Part shown: one piece after another, positions 1-12,669 of the stretch
Layout: each line of letters opens with the position of its first letter
Numbering within the stretch: the stretch's first letter is position 1
Assembly (NCBI RefSeq): GCF_000247815.1
Contig: NC_021673.1
Coordinates: 112,626,479-112,690,478, forward strand
Source of the DNA: Ficedula albicollis
Lineage: Eukaryota; Chordata; Aves; Passeriformes; Muscicapidae
Direction of reading: 5' to 3'
Length of the DNA stretch: 64,000 nucleotides
Position numbers and translations under genes: made by a program
The notes under the pieces: generated by a model
Seen by the model: the letters and a program-made list of their open reading frames with translations, nothing else
Database searches by the model: none
What the model was told of the DNA's origin: nothing

Positions 1-720
1 TTTAGCTTTAAAAGTTGATCTGAAAAAAAAAAAAACAACATGAAACCGTACTGCAATCACTTTTCTTTAACATACCTTTAAGTATTTCATTCAAAAGTTT
101 AAAGGGTCCTTAACCTGACCCTTTCTGACGTCAATCATATTTACCATATGGAAAAAAAAAAGCTATTTCTCTTCCTATTACCTCATACATTCATATTTGA
201 TAAATCCACCAAAAGTCCAAATCAAGAAGAAAATTACCTGTTTGGTGCCATAACTATCTCACATAAGGCAACCACTTCTAAACAAATACAAAAGTCTTGA
301 GGAAGGCTAGGCAACAGAAAAATAAAATTTAACTGCAGTCATCTTGCTATAGATAGCAAAGAAACACATAAATTTAAAATACTCCTTGAAAACCCTTATA
401 GGTACATAGCTTTTAACTTGGTCAATAGTCTAGGAAAGCCAGGTTTTGGCAACTGCACAATACCTAAAGGGTTGATAACAAAAAAATTGTCTGTCATTTG
501 ACATAAAAGGATTTATAATACAGAACTCACTGAAATACAGTCACTGGGAATGTAGAATAGACATTTAATTTTATCATACAATCTGATTAAATATTTACTG
601 TATAGCTCAAGAATGCATCTTAATAAGAGTTTAAGATTCTCCTAATTCACATTCCCCAACAGAGTAGGCAAGTTTGTTACCAGTGGCTTTTCACTGCAGG
701 GCATAGCTTTTTGGGTAAAA

Positions 721-831
721 AGACAAAACAAAACCAAAGCAAATAACCCCCCAACCCCAACAACAACAACAAACAAAACAAAACCAAAAAACCAAAAAAA
801 CACTACCAAAAAACCCAAACCACCTAACAAC
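721..831. repeat. A/C-rich low-complexity tract
   Basis: The plus strand is made almost only of A and C, with CAA and CAAAA-like units and CCCC clusters. On the other strand it reads as a G/T-rich tract that gives a spurious 90-codon frame full of Phe, Val and Gly. It is low-complexity sequence, not a gene. Confidence 0.85.
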
Positions 832-1125
832 ACATTTTCTCCCCAAAACTGGAAATAGACAGCTTCACAGGCATTAAAATAGCTAAAGTAATTAAATTTA
901 AGGTGGAATTGCACAGTGATTTTTATTTTGGCTAAATGTAAGACTGTAAATAAGACTGTAAGTACAATAACTGATAGTTAACATCTGTATATAGTAGTAG
1001 CACATCTACTAATCTGATTATCATGCTGCCTGTAGGAAGTGAAACAATTGTATTTGCATGCCTACAGCTCAAGTCTATTCCATTTCCCCTGCATCATCTA
1101 TGTATACCTAGACAGGTGTGTTGCC

Positions 1126-1249
1126 TTCAGGCCATTTTTAATACAAAACATCTGAAATCATAACTGTGAACTGGCAGGTGAGAATTATTCAGGCCATTTT
1201 TAATACAAAACATCTGAAATCACGACTGTGAACCTGCAGGTGAGAATTA
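1126..1249. repeat. Tandem duplication, two copies, period 62 bp
   Basis: Copy 1 (1126-1187) and copy 2 (1188-1249) share the run from TTCAGGCCATTTTTAATAC to GTGAGAATTA with only a few substitutions. Each copy looks like a 47-base exon, with TTCAG before and GTGAGA after, but all three frames of the enclosed segment contain stops. Confidence 0.9.
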
Positions 1250-3246
1250 TCCAACAGAGTATTTACACTTGAATTTGAAAAGTTCTGTGCAGCTGTAAGG
1301 AAGAGTAAAATATTTACTGAACAACCATGGTTTTAGAGTTGGCTTCCTTACTGGGGCCATGTTAATAATCCAGTCTTTCAGAAAAGCTTATTTTTACAAG
1401 GAAATGATTTGGGCTGCTATTAAGCACCTACCTAGGTGCCTAAATATGAGGTTTAGAAACCTTGCCTGAGGCACTGGGGTTCAAAAGCTTTTCCCCATAC
1501 CTAAATTAAATAGCATTGTGCTACGAACATGTAAGAACAGGAACTGCAACATCTCAAAAGACAAACTGCACCTACACTGCCTGCACTTAGTCAGAGCTTA
1601 ACTTCACAACTCCCCTTGCACCTTTGAGAAATTACTGCTTGAGGGACAGTAGTAGTGCACAAAAAATTAACTTCAATTCAGTATAATTTTCTTATCTGTC
1701 AGATTTTTAACTATTCCTTTTCATAGCTTCAGGGGAAAAAAAGAAAGAAAAAACCCAACGTTTTTCTAATGGGCCACTGATCAGAACTGTTATTCTGATG
1801 GTGAAATCCCAAAGGGAAACATGTTTCAGATATAAAGTATTCCCTCCAGAGTCCCTGGCAATCATAGAAAGAAGAACTTCTTGATGTATAAAGATGGTGT
1901 CACCATTGTCAGAGAATACTACAGCAGGAAATGAACCACAAATAAAAGCAATGTCTTTCTGCCTAGGAATCAAAATAGTTGTTTTTTAACCTACAATAAT
2001 TTTAGAGAATAAAATCCTAATGAATGCTTGCACACATTATAAGAAAAAAACCCCTTGTCTGTAGTTTTTTTTTTAATGTGCATGTACTTTCGCAAATTCC
2101 CAAGCTGATAATTTAGAAAGGACAAGATTGTACACAACATATAGAGAAGGTCCCCATCAAGAAATCAAAATATCATTTTATGGAAAGTGAAATAATGTAC
2201 AGTTCACAGCCAACCTCACTTTTCCAACAAATGGAGCCATAAATGCAATTTTCTGTCCTTTGCTCTGAAGAATTAATTTTAAGGTATTCATATTTTTCTT
2301 CAAGTACATCTTAAGTCTCAATTAAACCCCAAAAAGCTACAATAAAGTAACATTAACAACCACCTTAAACCCATCACAGCAAGGAAATTCAGTCTTAGGC
2401 TAAAATTTTTGTCTCACTCTTCATCTTTAAATCACTCTGTTTTGGTTAGGAATTGTACGGCCTGGAGAAGTATGTGATTTTTCATACTGCACAGTACATA
2501 TGTTCCAGCACTTAGGTTAAAGGAAAGTCAGAATTTTCAGCCTTAACTCTGAATTTCTTTACCTTTGAAGGCTTAACTGAAGCATCTATAATTAGTTTAA
2601 TCCGAGTTTTTAACATTTAAATCTTTTCACCTTGGAATAGAAAGTGGAATTTCAACAGCTCCTATTTTGCTGTGTAGTTCAATAGCGTTTTCTAAATTTT
2701 GAGGACTGAGCACCACTTACTACATGAGGCTGAATATATGCATTTTTAAATGGCACTTAGACATGAGTGGCTTAAATGTGGTAAAAAAGGCTTACACATT
2801 GCCAATATAAGTTACAAATTCAAACATTCGGGCATGAAAATCCTTTCCCTAAGTTGTTTTCAAGCTTCATCCTTTTTTTTTTTTTTCTGTAATAACTAAA
2901 GCAAAGCCACAGTAGCTGCAGCCATTTGCATCTAAGGAAGAGATGTTTTGCTTTGGTGATATAGTTAATGAGTCTAAAAATATTCAGTATAATAATTCTG
3001 TCAAAGCCCCCACAGTCTCCTCAATGAGCAGAAGCCTGCAGGATTCCAATGGGGAGCCAAGTAATGAGCTCTCAGCATTCGCTCCCACACCGTCCAGACG
3101 AAATATACTCGGGCCTCCACGGTTCCACATCATTAGCAACATGAAACAAAGACACATGCTTGACTTTAATAAGCGACTAAAGTTGCTGGCTTATTAGGCT
3201 GTCACTGCACATAAACTCTATTTCAGTGTGACAAAACAGTTCCCTG

Positions 3247-3352
3247 CAAAAACAACAACAGAAGGAAAAAACTGAAACAAAACAAAACAACAACAATAAC
3301 AAAAACAAAACAAAAAAAACCAACAAAAAAAAACAACAAAAAAAAAAGAGAA
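3247..3352. repeat. A-rich (CAA/CAAAA)n low-complexity tract
   Basis: About 105 bases of A with scattered single C, ending in a run of A just before the CpG-rich segment at 3431. It could be an old poly-A-like tail, but I see no retroelement body beside it. Confidence 0.8.
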
Positions 3353-3430
3353 GGCGTTTCCAAGCAGAGATAGGTGTGATTTAGAGCAGTAAGTGATTGA
3401 GCAGAGCTGGAGGTGATGGGTTTCTGACAC

Positions 3431-3512
3431 CGACTCTCGCGGGCACGCCGCACGCCGCGGTTTCGCTGCTGGAGACGGCGGATACGGTGGGCTGCAGTGA
3501 TCAGGCTACGGG
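3431..3512. other. CpG-dense GC-rich micro-island
   Basis: About 80 bases hold around thirteen CpG dinucleotides, including CGCGGGCACGCCGCACGCCG, whereas the surrounding kilobases have almost none. It is far shorter than an ordinary CpG island and holds no long reading frame. It could be the core of a small promoter or first exon, a conserved element, or recently inserted GC-rich DNA. The sequence does not distinguish these. Confidence 0.5.
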
Positions 3513-6500
3513 CATATGTGACTGAGTTTTAGTTGATATTCCTGCAAGACAGGAAGTGAAAAAGCTTATTTCCCACTGGGAAAAGTTCAGGCATGATTAA
3601 CTTGGGCATGACCAAATAGGTCAATGATATGACAATGTGTCTAGCACAATAATTAAGTGGAAAAATGTGTGTAATTTGTTTCTTCTTGTTCTTCACATAC
3701 CAATAATGCATTAGCAAGGATTCATTTAATCTCTTTCATTATATAAAAATTGATAGCAACTCAGTATGATAGCCTTCAATCGAATACATTCCTTTAAATT
3801 ATATTTATTACCTCAGCAAAATAGTTGCACCAATGAATACTCTCCAGCATTTAAACTTTAATGTTTGACTTGCAGAGCTACTGAGGAGCTTTTTAAATGT
3901 CAATTTCAGCTAAAAGTATACTGGCAGAGAGAAAGAATATAATAATATTTCCATTTTAAAAAGGATGGCCTTTGATCTTAAGTGAAACTCAGCATTAGAG
4001 ATGTGCAGGAAAGAACCCTCCTGTGCCACATGCTTATTCCCAATTCTAAACATTCTCCTGTTTCATATCAAGGTGATACATGTGAAAAAGGAGTGATTAA
4101 GGTCAACAGAAGGGTTCACTCGTGCCATAAGTCAACAGGAAGCTGGCTATGGCACTCATCCAAAGGGCAAAGATCAAAGCTCAGGTTCCCTCTTCTGCAT
4201 TATTTCAGAGCAGACTTTGATATTTTCACACACTGCAAAGCCACCAGTAGAGCTTCAAGGGAAGAGAATGATGAAAATCTAGCCATGCACACTCAACAGT
4301 GTGGCCTTAGAATATCCTCAATTTTTAAAAACAGATGCTGAAATCCCAGTTCCAAACCGGGTTTAACCAACTCAAGATGAGTAGAAATACTGCCCTAGGC
4401 TCAAAGAACATGTCCTTGTCAAAGCTTCTAAACAAAGTCCTATGAGGAATTCAATTCTGTACCCCTGCCATTATTCAAAGGATAAGATTTCCTATGCAGG
4501 TATACTCAGGTTCTTTAAATATTTATTTCATTCAGAATACTTTTTACAGTTGTACTTTTGTTTCTGAGCTCATTCTCAGACCCTTTTGATAATGGTAACA
4601 CACTTTCAGGAGGCAGCCGTGTTAATATTATTGACACGTCTATACATAGATTGATGTTTAGGAGAATAATATAGTGATTAAAGGATAAGGAAAAGATCTA
4701 TATTTTGGGGGCAGTTCTGTAGCAGTTTTGTTAAATATTTTTATTTGTCTGGAAAATGTTGAAGAAGAAGGGGTTTTGTAGGCATTGGAATAGCTCCTTT
4801 ATAATTCTAATGGAGGTGACACAATTTAAAAAATCACAGAACAAAAGAGACAGAACCTCGCTGTTGTCTCAACAGGCTGATCTGCCAGAATTTCCAAGGG
4901 AAAAAAATAGATTATCTTTTGACAACCTTAAAATAAAACACTGGTTAATCATCACAGCTTGTATAAATGAGGACTTGCAAGGATCAAAAGCCCAGAAAAA
5001 GAAAAGAATCCATGAGTTGCTCTTGTGTAAGATCCTGACCAAAACCTGACAATAGATAAATAATGAATGTTATACAAAAGGTATAATCAGTTGCTAATTT
5101 CAGATGTAATCTCAGGATACTTCAGCAGCCAGCAGTACAAGCAGGAAGCTACCTTCACCACAAAGATCAGGAACAAAGTCTGGAACGGCCAGGCCCAAAT
5201 CTGTATCACAACTTGACTATGGGAACATAGACCTGGAATGCTGCAGTGAGTGTAGCAAGGAAGGCAGACACACATCGAGCACTCCATCACCATATACAAC
5301 AAACACAACCAGCTGCCCTTCCCCAAAAGGCTGGGAAACACCTAAAATTTACCTACACCTTTCCCAGAGACATGTCAAAAGAGGAACTCAAGTGTACAGA
5401 TCCTGAAAAACTGAAAAGTCCTCAACTATGCAAGCAACAAGCTGGCTAAAAGTATTTCACAAGCAGCACAGGACTTTGTAGTTAGACACAAAGGACATAG
5501 CAGCAGATACAGCAGATGCAAGCAAAGCTAATAAATTTTGGAGAAATTTCAAAACTTTGTGAGCAATATTGCCTGTCAAAGAAAACCTCATTATGGAATC
5601 CTGCATCTATGTAGCTTTTATCTAGATTCAGCTAAATACCAAAATACTGTCAGAGTTACCTTCACAAGTTCAATAAGCACAAAGCTGACCTGTGGCAGGC
5701 TAGATAGGCTCATGTGTTTTTGTTAATAATCTCAGACATTTTTCTAATTATATAATTAATTTTGGACAGTTGAAAGCTTCTGTAATTTATATTAAATGGC
5801 AAGTAAATACATGAAACAAAAATAAAAACCCCAAAATTTTCCTTCAGCAATAATACACTCACAATCCATAACTAACAGGAAGACAAACAATCCATATTTG
5901 GCACAAAACACTGAAACTCTATTTATACCCTGGTTCCCAGTTGATTTAAACCTTCATTAGAAAATATACAACTGTTAGTGCAGAAAAATAGAAAAATCTC
6001 ATGTAATAAGAGTAAATTATATATGAATGAAAGCCAGGCACCCTTTGACACACTGCTGATAGAACCCCTGGCTTCAGGCATACCACTGAATTGGAAACTC
6101 TGTTGGGGTAGCACCCCATACAGAATAATGTGAGAATAAAATTATACTGTAATAAATTCATCCTAGTGACAATTTTATGCACCATTCACTACTGTTAATT
6201 TAATAAAATACCCTTGCAGGGTAGCTGCCCCAGTGTCCCAGAGTGCATGTTCCAATACCGGACTCAAAGCAGCAGCTGGACTTCACTGAACTGATTGTCA
6301 GTCACTATTCAGTGGCTGAGAGTAGTTTCCATGATCATGGGCAATACTTTAGAAAATTAAAGCTTTCTAGCTATAATTCTGCAGTAGAACTGTCTTTCAT
6401 TTAATTCTGGAAGGAAATTATGGCTGCAGGAATCTGGGTTCCCCACAGAGGTTCTGAGTAGCTAAAGATCTTTCAAGTACCATAGAAATTCTCTTAATGG

Positions 6501-8425
6501 CTTGTTTGCTATACTTTGATCACCTTGCATCTAAATAGAAGAAAATGTATTAGGAAGAAAAGAGGAATGTATTTTATCTCATGTACATTGATTTATCATT
6601 TTTCATTAACCACCTTTCATTTTTCTATGTGTTCCTCTATGGGTCTGTCAGAAACGTAACAGATTAAATAATTTTGTAAAGAGTTACAGTCTTATATCTT
6701 TCTTTGTGGTCACTGTTCTTCACAACATCTCCTTTCTGTGAAGAAAATATGTTCACAAAATATTGACTAAGGAAACCAGAGATAATCCCTTTCACAGGAT
6801 GCTCCACACGGCAGTAGGGAGAAATCAATTATCCTAAGCCTTCCTTGCTCCCCAGAAAAGAAAAAATGTGATTTGAAATATCTGGTGGGTATAGCATTTT
6901 CCAAATGGTAGAATGGAATGTCAAGCCTCTTGATGAATGTCAAAATGTTAATGAGAGAAAGCTGGTTATCTGCATTCTACCTGTGTGTGTCTCAGACCTG
7001 CTCTCTGATCCAAAGGCTGTCATTGCCACCTGCCTTCCCAGCACATTTGGGTAAATACACCCATATATTTGGTACCCATATATTTGGGTACATACACACT
7101 GCCACTGGGGAATATGTGCACCATAAGTGCTTCAGAGACCTAAAAAAGGTGTGTTTGCCTTAGTTATTCCTTCATTTCTGACCACAGACAAACCCTGACA
7201 GTACTAAACCAGCCAGAAAGCAAGTAAACTATATTTAAAGAGTTAAGAGAGCTTACATATATAGAATTTCAGGTTGCTGTATTAAAACAGACAGAACTCT
7301 TGTTGAATGAGCAATTGTTTTCAAAAATGCATATATTACTGGCATTACCAGAGTAAATCCAATGCAAAACAACACTTAGCTATCCTCATGATACAACGAC
7401 TCCGAATTGAATTCTTTCCTCAGTCTTACAACAACTCTAAGAAATGTCCATTCCTGCCCAAATAAAGCAAAAGTAGTCTCTGATCATTCAACAGCTTAAT
7501 TTTTGCTTGGTAACAACACTGGCAGATGGATGATTTAGTGTTAAAAATCCAAAAGCATATGTAAAACTCAAGTTGTCAGAGGGCTCTGACACATGAAAAG
7601 GTTACCATGCATCGGCTGCTCTGTCATTTACTCACTGTGCATTCTTCTACTCTGTAACGAGCGTGCAGTGTGAGGTAATTTAAGGCAGGCACAGAAATAT
7701 CATGATGGAGCTTAAAAGAGTGTATAGACTTACAAATAGCACCACAAGACACGGCAGTTATGCCTCTAGTTAAATGGTTTGCATATCTGCATAAATTCTG
7801 TTGATCTATCCATACTGCAGGTGTGTCCACACCTGACTGGGAAACCATACATCCCTCACTCATAGCAGGATAATTTACCTCACTGCTGTTACGTGCTGCT
7901 GTTTGCAGAACTGCACACAGGCATCACCATTCTGCAGCTGATGGGCAATAATGTGTTTGTGTGTGAAAAATCAGGACTATGTTACCCTTGACAAAACGTG
8001 TGTTTGGCGGTTTGGCATTAAAATTTGTAAATTTGTACTAAACCTAGTGAGACAAAGAGGAAATATTTTCTGAAAACATTGTTCTGGAGTTGATAAAGAA
8101 GGCAGTGGTTAAAGTTTCCAAAATATTTTCCTATTTATATTTTTTGCCAGGAAATTAATATTTATTAAAAGCAACATAAATAGGTATTTGGCAGTTATTA
8201 AACATAAATGAAAGAACATTCAAAATTCCAGTTTTCCACCAAAGGAAAAGTCCTCCAAGTTTTCATTGTCTTTTACTTTTCGTTTTTTTTTTAACATGAA
8301 AATATTTTCAAAATATTTTTCTGCTTTCTCATTAAATGTTGATAATTTCTGAAGCTTTCATTGTCTTTATTAAATTACTTGTGACTTGGTTCAGTGCATG
8401 AAAACCTTGACGCAAACATAAAGCA

Positions 8426-8470
8426 TGTAATATATAATATATATAGAATATATAATGTATTCTATATACA
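8426..8470. repeat. AT-rich microsatellite-like tract
   Basis: An interrupted run of TA dinucleotides (TAATATATAATATATATAGA and following). No other feature is attached to it. Confidence 0.75.
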
Positions 8471-9613
8471 TCTTAGCAATATATTGTCTGTGTCAAAATA
8501 CATTTTTCATATGATGAAAAATATCAGTGTTGCAAAGCCAATGGCTTAAAAAATTCTTTAACAGAAAATTTAGGTTTTTTTCTTTTAAATATAAGTCAAA
8601 TATTTTCAAATTATTGCAACTTCCTGCTTCTAACCAAGTTTAGCAGATGATAATTTACACTTTCATGGTCCAATAGTATATATTTTCCTGGAAAATAAGG
8701 TGCACCAGGCAAAACTACCCACTGCAACAAACTCAGCCATATATGCCGGTACAAGAGGCCACAATTTTCGCTCCCAACCAAGGGGCTTAATAAAATACAG
8801 ACTACTGATAGACCCAGTGTTCAGAATAAAAGCTTAAGGACACAACACTAATGTGGCAGATTGAAATCTTCCTTCACTGAGGCTAGATAGTGAAAAAAAA
8901 TTACTGCCATCCACTTTAAGAGAAGGAAAACACTGGTTTCACAACAAGAAGGGATGTTTCTTTGCCCTGCCAGCCCTGCTGTATGCAGCAGGAAAGATCC
9001 AAATTTATCCCTTGAGTAACATGTGACTCCCAAGCAGCTCCAGCACTTTTCTCCTCTCAGAACTGTTCCTCATGGCCAGCACTATGCTGAGCTGGAAATT
9101 GCAGAGTGAAACAAGTGGGCAGCTGGGAGAAGGGAGCCAGTGAGGGCTGCAAATCTCAATATTGTTGGGTTGTTTTGGAGCCATCCAGGCACCTTAACCT
9201 GAGCTGTCCTGAAGTGCAGAGGTGGGAATCCACATGTTTTGGGGCTTGCAGACATAGCTTAGCTCAAGGGTTGCTATGGTGAGAAAGACTGGACATCTCT
9301 GTGCTAGGAGAAGGATTCCTCAAGGAAAGAAAAGATTAAAATACACAGTCTGCCATCTCCCTTGTAAAAGCAGAAATCCACAAAGACTTATTGCAACATC
9401 TTCATCTAGACCAAAATTAGAGTCAAACTGAAGACAGTTCAGACAGAAAAAGGTGACTTGACTATTGACAATATTTATTTTTATCAACTGAAAATACAAT
9501 GAATTCTCTGGCTCCTCTTCCCTTCATTTTATTTTCATGGCAGTTCCTCTTTTTGGGCAAGGTGTTCAAGATATGTAAATAAAAGTAAAGCAATTACTGC
9601 TTAATTACTCTTT

Positions 9614-10030
9614 CTAGGAATAACAAGCAACTTGTAAAGATGTAAAGATTTTGTCTGAAATTAAAGTTGTCCCGAATTTACGCAAATCTCGCCCCTCAAA
9701 TAAATGCTTGTAGCGATGTGAGGATTCAGAAAATGCTTCACCAGCAATAACTGGGATGGACGCTGTGTTGTAATAATTTGGATACACTTGACTAATGCAG
9801 TTATTCGCAATGAGGCTGGCACAGTGCCCAAAGCATTGAGCAAACAAATGCAGCAAGACATTCAGTTTAACATCTCCCAACCCTGTGCTGAGATCTTTGT
9901 TCGGTCCAGGGGTGCTGTGGACACTACAGCACACTCTGCCATCAAAAATGGCCAAAATATTTATATTTCTTTGTTAAATTCACTAGTGTGTTTTATGCAA
10001 AAAATGCTGGTGAGGCACAAGCATTTTTAA
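9614..10030. other. Interval open on both strands, possible conserved element
   Basis: The minus strand is open for 113 codons (9614-9955). The plus strand is open for 80 codons from 9788 to 10030 in an overlapping frame. The interval has more CpG than its surroundings (for example at 9673-9690 and 9713). Neither translation resembles a family I know, and no good acceptor/donor pair flanks it. Dual openness in AT-rich DNA is unusual but can be chance. A conserved non-coding element is at least as likely as an exon. Confidence 0.2.
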
Positions 10031-10211
10031 TCAAATTAGTATGCAACATAAGGCAGCTGTGTATTCAAATGGGTTTTTAAGCAATTTGGTTGTTTTCTTT
10101 ATAATAACAGGAAAGAACATTTTGATTTTGAAGGTGACAGAGGCAATATTACCAGAATTAAACAATCTGAATTAGCTTTTTCATGAAATGTAATATGTTT
10201 TATGCTTTTAG

Positions 10212-10286
10212 ATGGGATGCTCCACTGCTTTCAGATGAGCCTTTCACTGTCACAGTCAATGGCCAGGAACAGAATAAGCTCTGGAG
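10212..10286 (+). CDS. Internal coding exon of an unrecognised gene (third from last)
   Basis: This is a 75-base segment preceded by TTTTATGCTTTTAG and followed by GTAGGA. The first base closes a codon begun upstream. Then 24 codons read without a stop, starting WDAPLLSDEPFTVTVNG and ending QEQNKLW, and two bases (AG) are left over. Those two bases join the single leading base of the segment at 21687 to give Arg, so the frame continues. Both other frames are interrupted. The alternating FTVTV pattern suggests a beta strand. I do not recognise the protein. I see no signal peptide, membrane segment or catalytic motif here. The exon call rests on border quality plus phase agreement with two later segments; no homology search was possible. 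Confidence 0.65.
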
Positions 10287-10482
10287 GTAGGATTATCCTC
10301 AAATTTAATTTTTTTTTTAGAAGAAGCTAATGGCAAATGTTTTTAGCGAACTTTAGGTGCATCTGTGTTATAACTAGAGAACCAAAACAGGATATTAAAA
10401 GAAAAGATAAGTATGAAATTAGTAAAAAAACTTTGACATTTTGCTTAGCCTGAATTTGATGTATGAAATGAATATAACACAA

Positions 10483-10570
10483 TGTATATGTATATATAAT
10501 ATATATACATATATATTTACATCTATATATGTGTATGTATAGATATATATACATATATATAAAAATATGA
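10483..10570. repeat. TA/CA-rich microsatellite
   Basis: Interrupted ATATATAC/ATATAT repeat of nearly 90 bases. It produces a spurious minus-strand frame rich in Ile and Tyr. It is probably variable in length between individuals. Confidence 0.85.
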
Positions 10571-10794
10571 TATGATACAGAATATACTTCTGTTTTCAGA
10601 TACACATAGGAAAAACATAATAAAAATAATTTCCATGTATAATATGCTGCCAAAGAAACCTGTCTTCAAAACATTGACATATTAGCTTGTGTAGCATGAT
10701 AGAGATTTCTGCAAGGAGTGGATGTGAATTTGTTTTTGTTACATCTCAAAACGAGGAAGTTTTTCTCTGTTTTACAAAACTGCAGTTTTAAGCA

Positions 10795-10947
10795 GATTCA
10801 CAAAGGACACTAGTTGACTAATACTGGAAATAATTATGTGGAAAAATTCTCTGGAAAAAACCCCTGTAACGGATTCACAAAGGACACTAGTTGACTAATA
10901 CTGCAAATAATTACCTGGAAAAATTCTCTGGAAAAAAACCCTGTAAC
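10795..10947. repeat. Tandem duplication, two copies, period 77 bp
   Basis: Copy 1 starts GATTCACAAAGGACACTAGT at 10795 and copy 2 starts with the same bases at 10872. The copies differ at a few bases, such as TATGTGG against TACCTGG, and in the length of one A run. No known transposon ends are present. Confidence 0.92.
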
Positions 10948-11339
10948 AAGTAAGGATTTCATATAATTCACTGACCTTGAGGTCAAATGTACTAAGCATA
11001 AATTGAAAAGTATCTCTTTTGCTTGACTTAGATCAGCAAGGGTTGTTCAGCTAATCAGGCTTGATTTCTTTTATCTGACGATTCATCACAACTCTCCCAG
11101 GTGTCCAGAGGGTTTTCCAGTTGCACCTGTCCAAATCCACTTCTTTAGAGAAGCCCTCACAGAGGTATTTGTATATGATGCATGTCAGGTTCATGCACTC
11201 AGCTGGCCTAAGGATATGGGGTGACATTTGGTGTGCCTAAGACCTTGGTGTAGTGAACTACTAGAGCAGTGGAAGCCTGAAAAATTCTTGGCATATGCCT
11301 TGTAACAGAATGAAAACTTGGGGAGAAAACAATCAGTTG

Positions 11340-11425
11340 AATGGGATCCCCATCCGTGGCAGTGGGGCTGGAACCAGATAGTCCTTTAGGTCTCTTCAAA
11401 CCCAAACCATTCTATGATTCTGGGA
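11340..11425 (+). mobile_element. CR1 LINE 3'-end fragment
   Basis: The run GGCAGTGGGGCTGGAACCAG, then AGTCCTTTAGGTCTCTTCAA and ACCATTCTATGATTCTGGGA, is the typical 3' end of avian CR1, including the terminal ATTCTATGATTCT-type repeat. The element is 5'-truncated, as most CR1 copies are, and carries no reverse transcriptase. Confidence 0.85.
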
Positions 11426-12121
11426 TTTGCAGCACTGTTTTAAGGTAACTTAGTCTGGACTTTGCAATGAAATCCAGCAGTGTTTACCAATCCTCTGGCC
11501 TGAGTTTTCACCAGACTGGTGGCAGCTCTGTGCCCTCTGAGGGCTGTACATAGGACACAAGCAGCCAGGAAGGTGGCTCCTTTGTGGAATGGGTGCTGGG
11601 GAGAATTTCCAAATTTTGCTGAGAGTACTGACAAAGCTCATGGATGTAAAAGTAAGTTTTGCAAGTTATTCAGCTCTAATGGAGCCAGCTCATTCATGGT
11701 TACAGATCAATCCTTTGTGTAAATCTTTTTTTTGACTATGTAATATTGAGATTTCAATTCACAGGTTTTCTTCAGCTAAAGTGGATAACTGCCCTCTATG
11801 CCTGCCACTGAGTGAAGTAAACAGTGAGTGGTTTTTTGCCTGCCTGTGTCAATTTTTTCCTAGAACAGCCCAGCAATGAGCATTGCTGGAATCACATGCA
11901 GAAGAAACACAAGAGTCACAGGGTAATACAGGGAGTGCTGGAAAGGAGTCTGCTTGGGTGGATGACAAAAAGTAGTCATTATTTCAGTGAATCTGAAAGA
12001 AGATGTACATCAATACGACATTTCATGAACAGGATGTATTTCTTAGAATCTTTTTTGCTGTCTTCATAAAGCCATTTTGGGCACTCTAAAAATGGAGAAA
12101 CACACACTGGAATCAATTAAA

Positions 12122-12265
12122 GCAAACATATGTAATTGTAGAGGGATCAACACTGGACTTCTCAAAATAAGAGCAAGAGGAAATCTTTATGTTGCAAACA
12201 TATGTAATTGTAGAGGGATCAACACTAGACTTCTGAAAATAAGAGCAAGAGGAAATCTTTATGTT
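12122..12265. repeat. Tandem duplication, two copies, period 72 bp
   Basis: Both 72-base copies (12122-12193, 12194-12265) begin GCAAACATATGTAATTGTAG. They differ at only about two positions (CTGGAC/CTAGAC and CTCAAAA/CTGAAAA). 72 is a multiple of three, so the frame through them repeats. That explains the repetitive 68-codon frame here, which is not a gene. Confidence 0.93.
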
Positions 12266-12482
12266 ATTTATGTTGTCTGCTAGTTTACCAATGCAGAAAT
12301 CAGATTGCTCTTGTTTAAAATTACGTTGTTTTTTTTTTTTTTTCTGATATGTTATGGGTTATGCTATATTATGGGTTTCTTTCTGATATGTTACTTCAGC
12401 CAATCTGCTCTCATCAGCTGAAGGCAGCTGGGCATGCAGCCCTGAAAGGTAAGCACTACCCCCATCCCTTTGTGAACAATTA

Positions 12483-12669
12483 CCAAGAAAATTCCCGAAG
12501 GCAATCTTTGAAATACAAGAAAAAACCAAGAAAATTCCTGAAGGCAATCTTTGAAATACAAGAAAAAACTTCATAAGGGAAAGCAAAAGACCAGAATTAT
12601 GCCTCATGAATTGAGGTGACTTCATAAGGGAAAGCAAAAGACCAGAATTAGGCCTCATGAATTGAGATA
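12483..12669. repeat. Two adjacent tandem duplications, periods 43 and 51 bp
   Basis: A first unit starting CCAAGAAAATTCC occurs at 12483 and 12526 (period 43). A second unit starting ACTTCATAAGGGAAAGC occurs at 12568 and 12619 (period 51). Copies within each pair differ at one to three bases. Two independent duplications back to back within 190 bases is unusual. Confidence 0.9.

Larger units (their letters stand above)
1..10211. other. Non-coding AT-rich DNA left of the first recognised exon
   Basis: No reading frame here has both coding character and credible splice borders. Because the exon at 10212 starts inside a codon, this stretch probably holds an intron, and perhaps unseen upstream exons, of that plus-strand gene. 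It contains A/C-rich tracts (721-831, 3247-3352), the tandem duplication at 1126-1249, a CpG-dense micro-island (3431-3512), an AT microsatellite (8426-8470) and an interval open on both strands (9614-10030). I saw no clear transposon copy in these 10 kb, which is itself a low repeat density. Assignment as intron is inference. Confidence 0.6.

Noticed and set aside
1131..1239. Twin 47-base exon-like segments with TTCAG and GTGAGA borders
   Set aside because: All three frames contain stops; the resemblance comes from one sequence being duplicated.
5104..5212. Open segment after TTGCTAATTTCAG
   Set aside because: The frame meets a stop without a credible donor before it, and no phase partner was found.
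7624..7863. 79-codon minus-strand frame, considered as a viral or gene remnant
   Set aside because: No motif could be identified and flanks show no LTR or splice signal.
9061..9105. 45-base exon-like segment that would join in phase to 10212
   Set aside because: The acceptor is good, but the donor (GTGAAA) is weak, and such a short segment fits by chance too easily.
12077..12283. 68-codon frame with an internal repeat, considered as a repeat protein
   Set aside because: It is the 72-bp tandem duplication read in frame; 72 is divisible by three.
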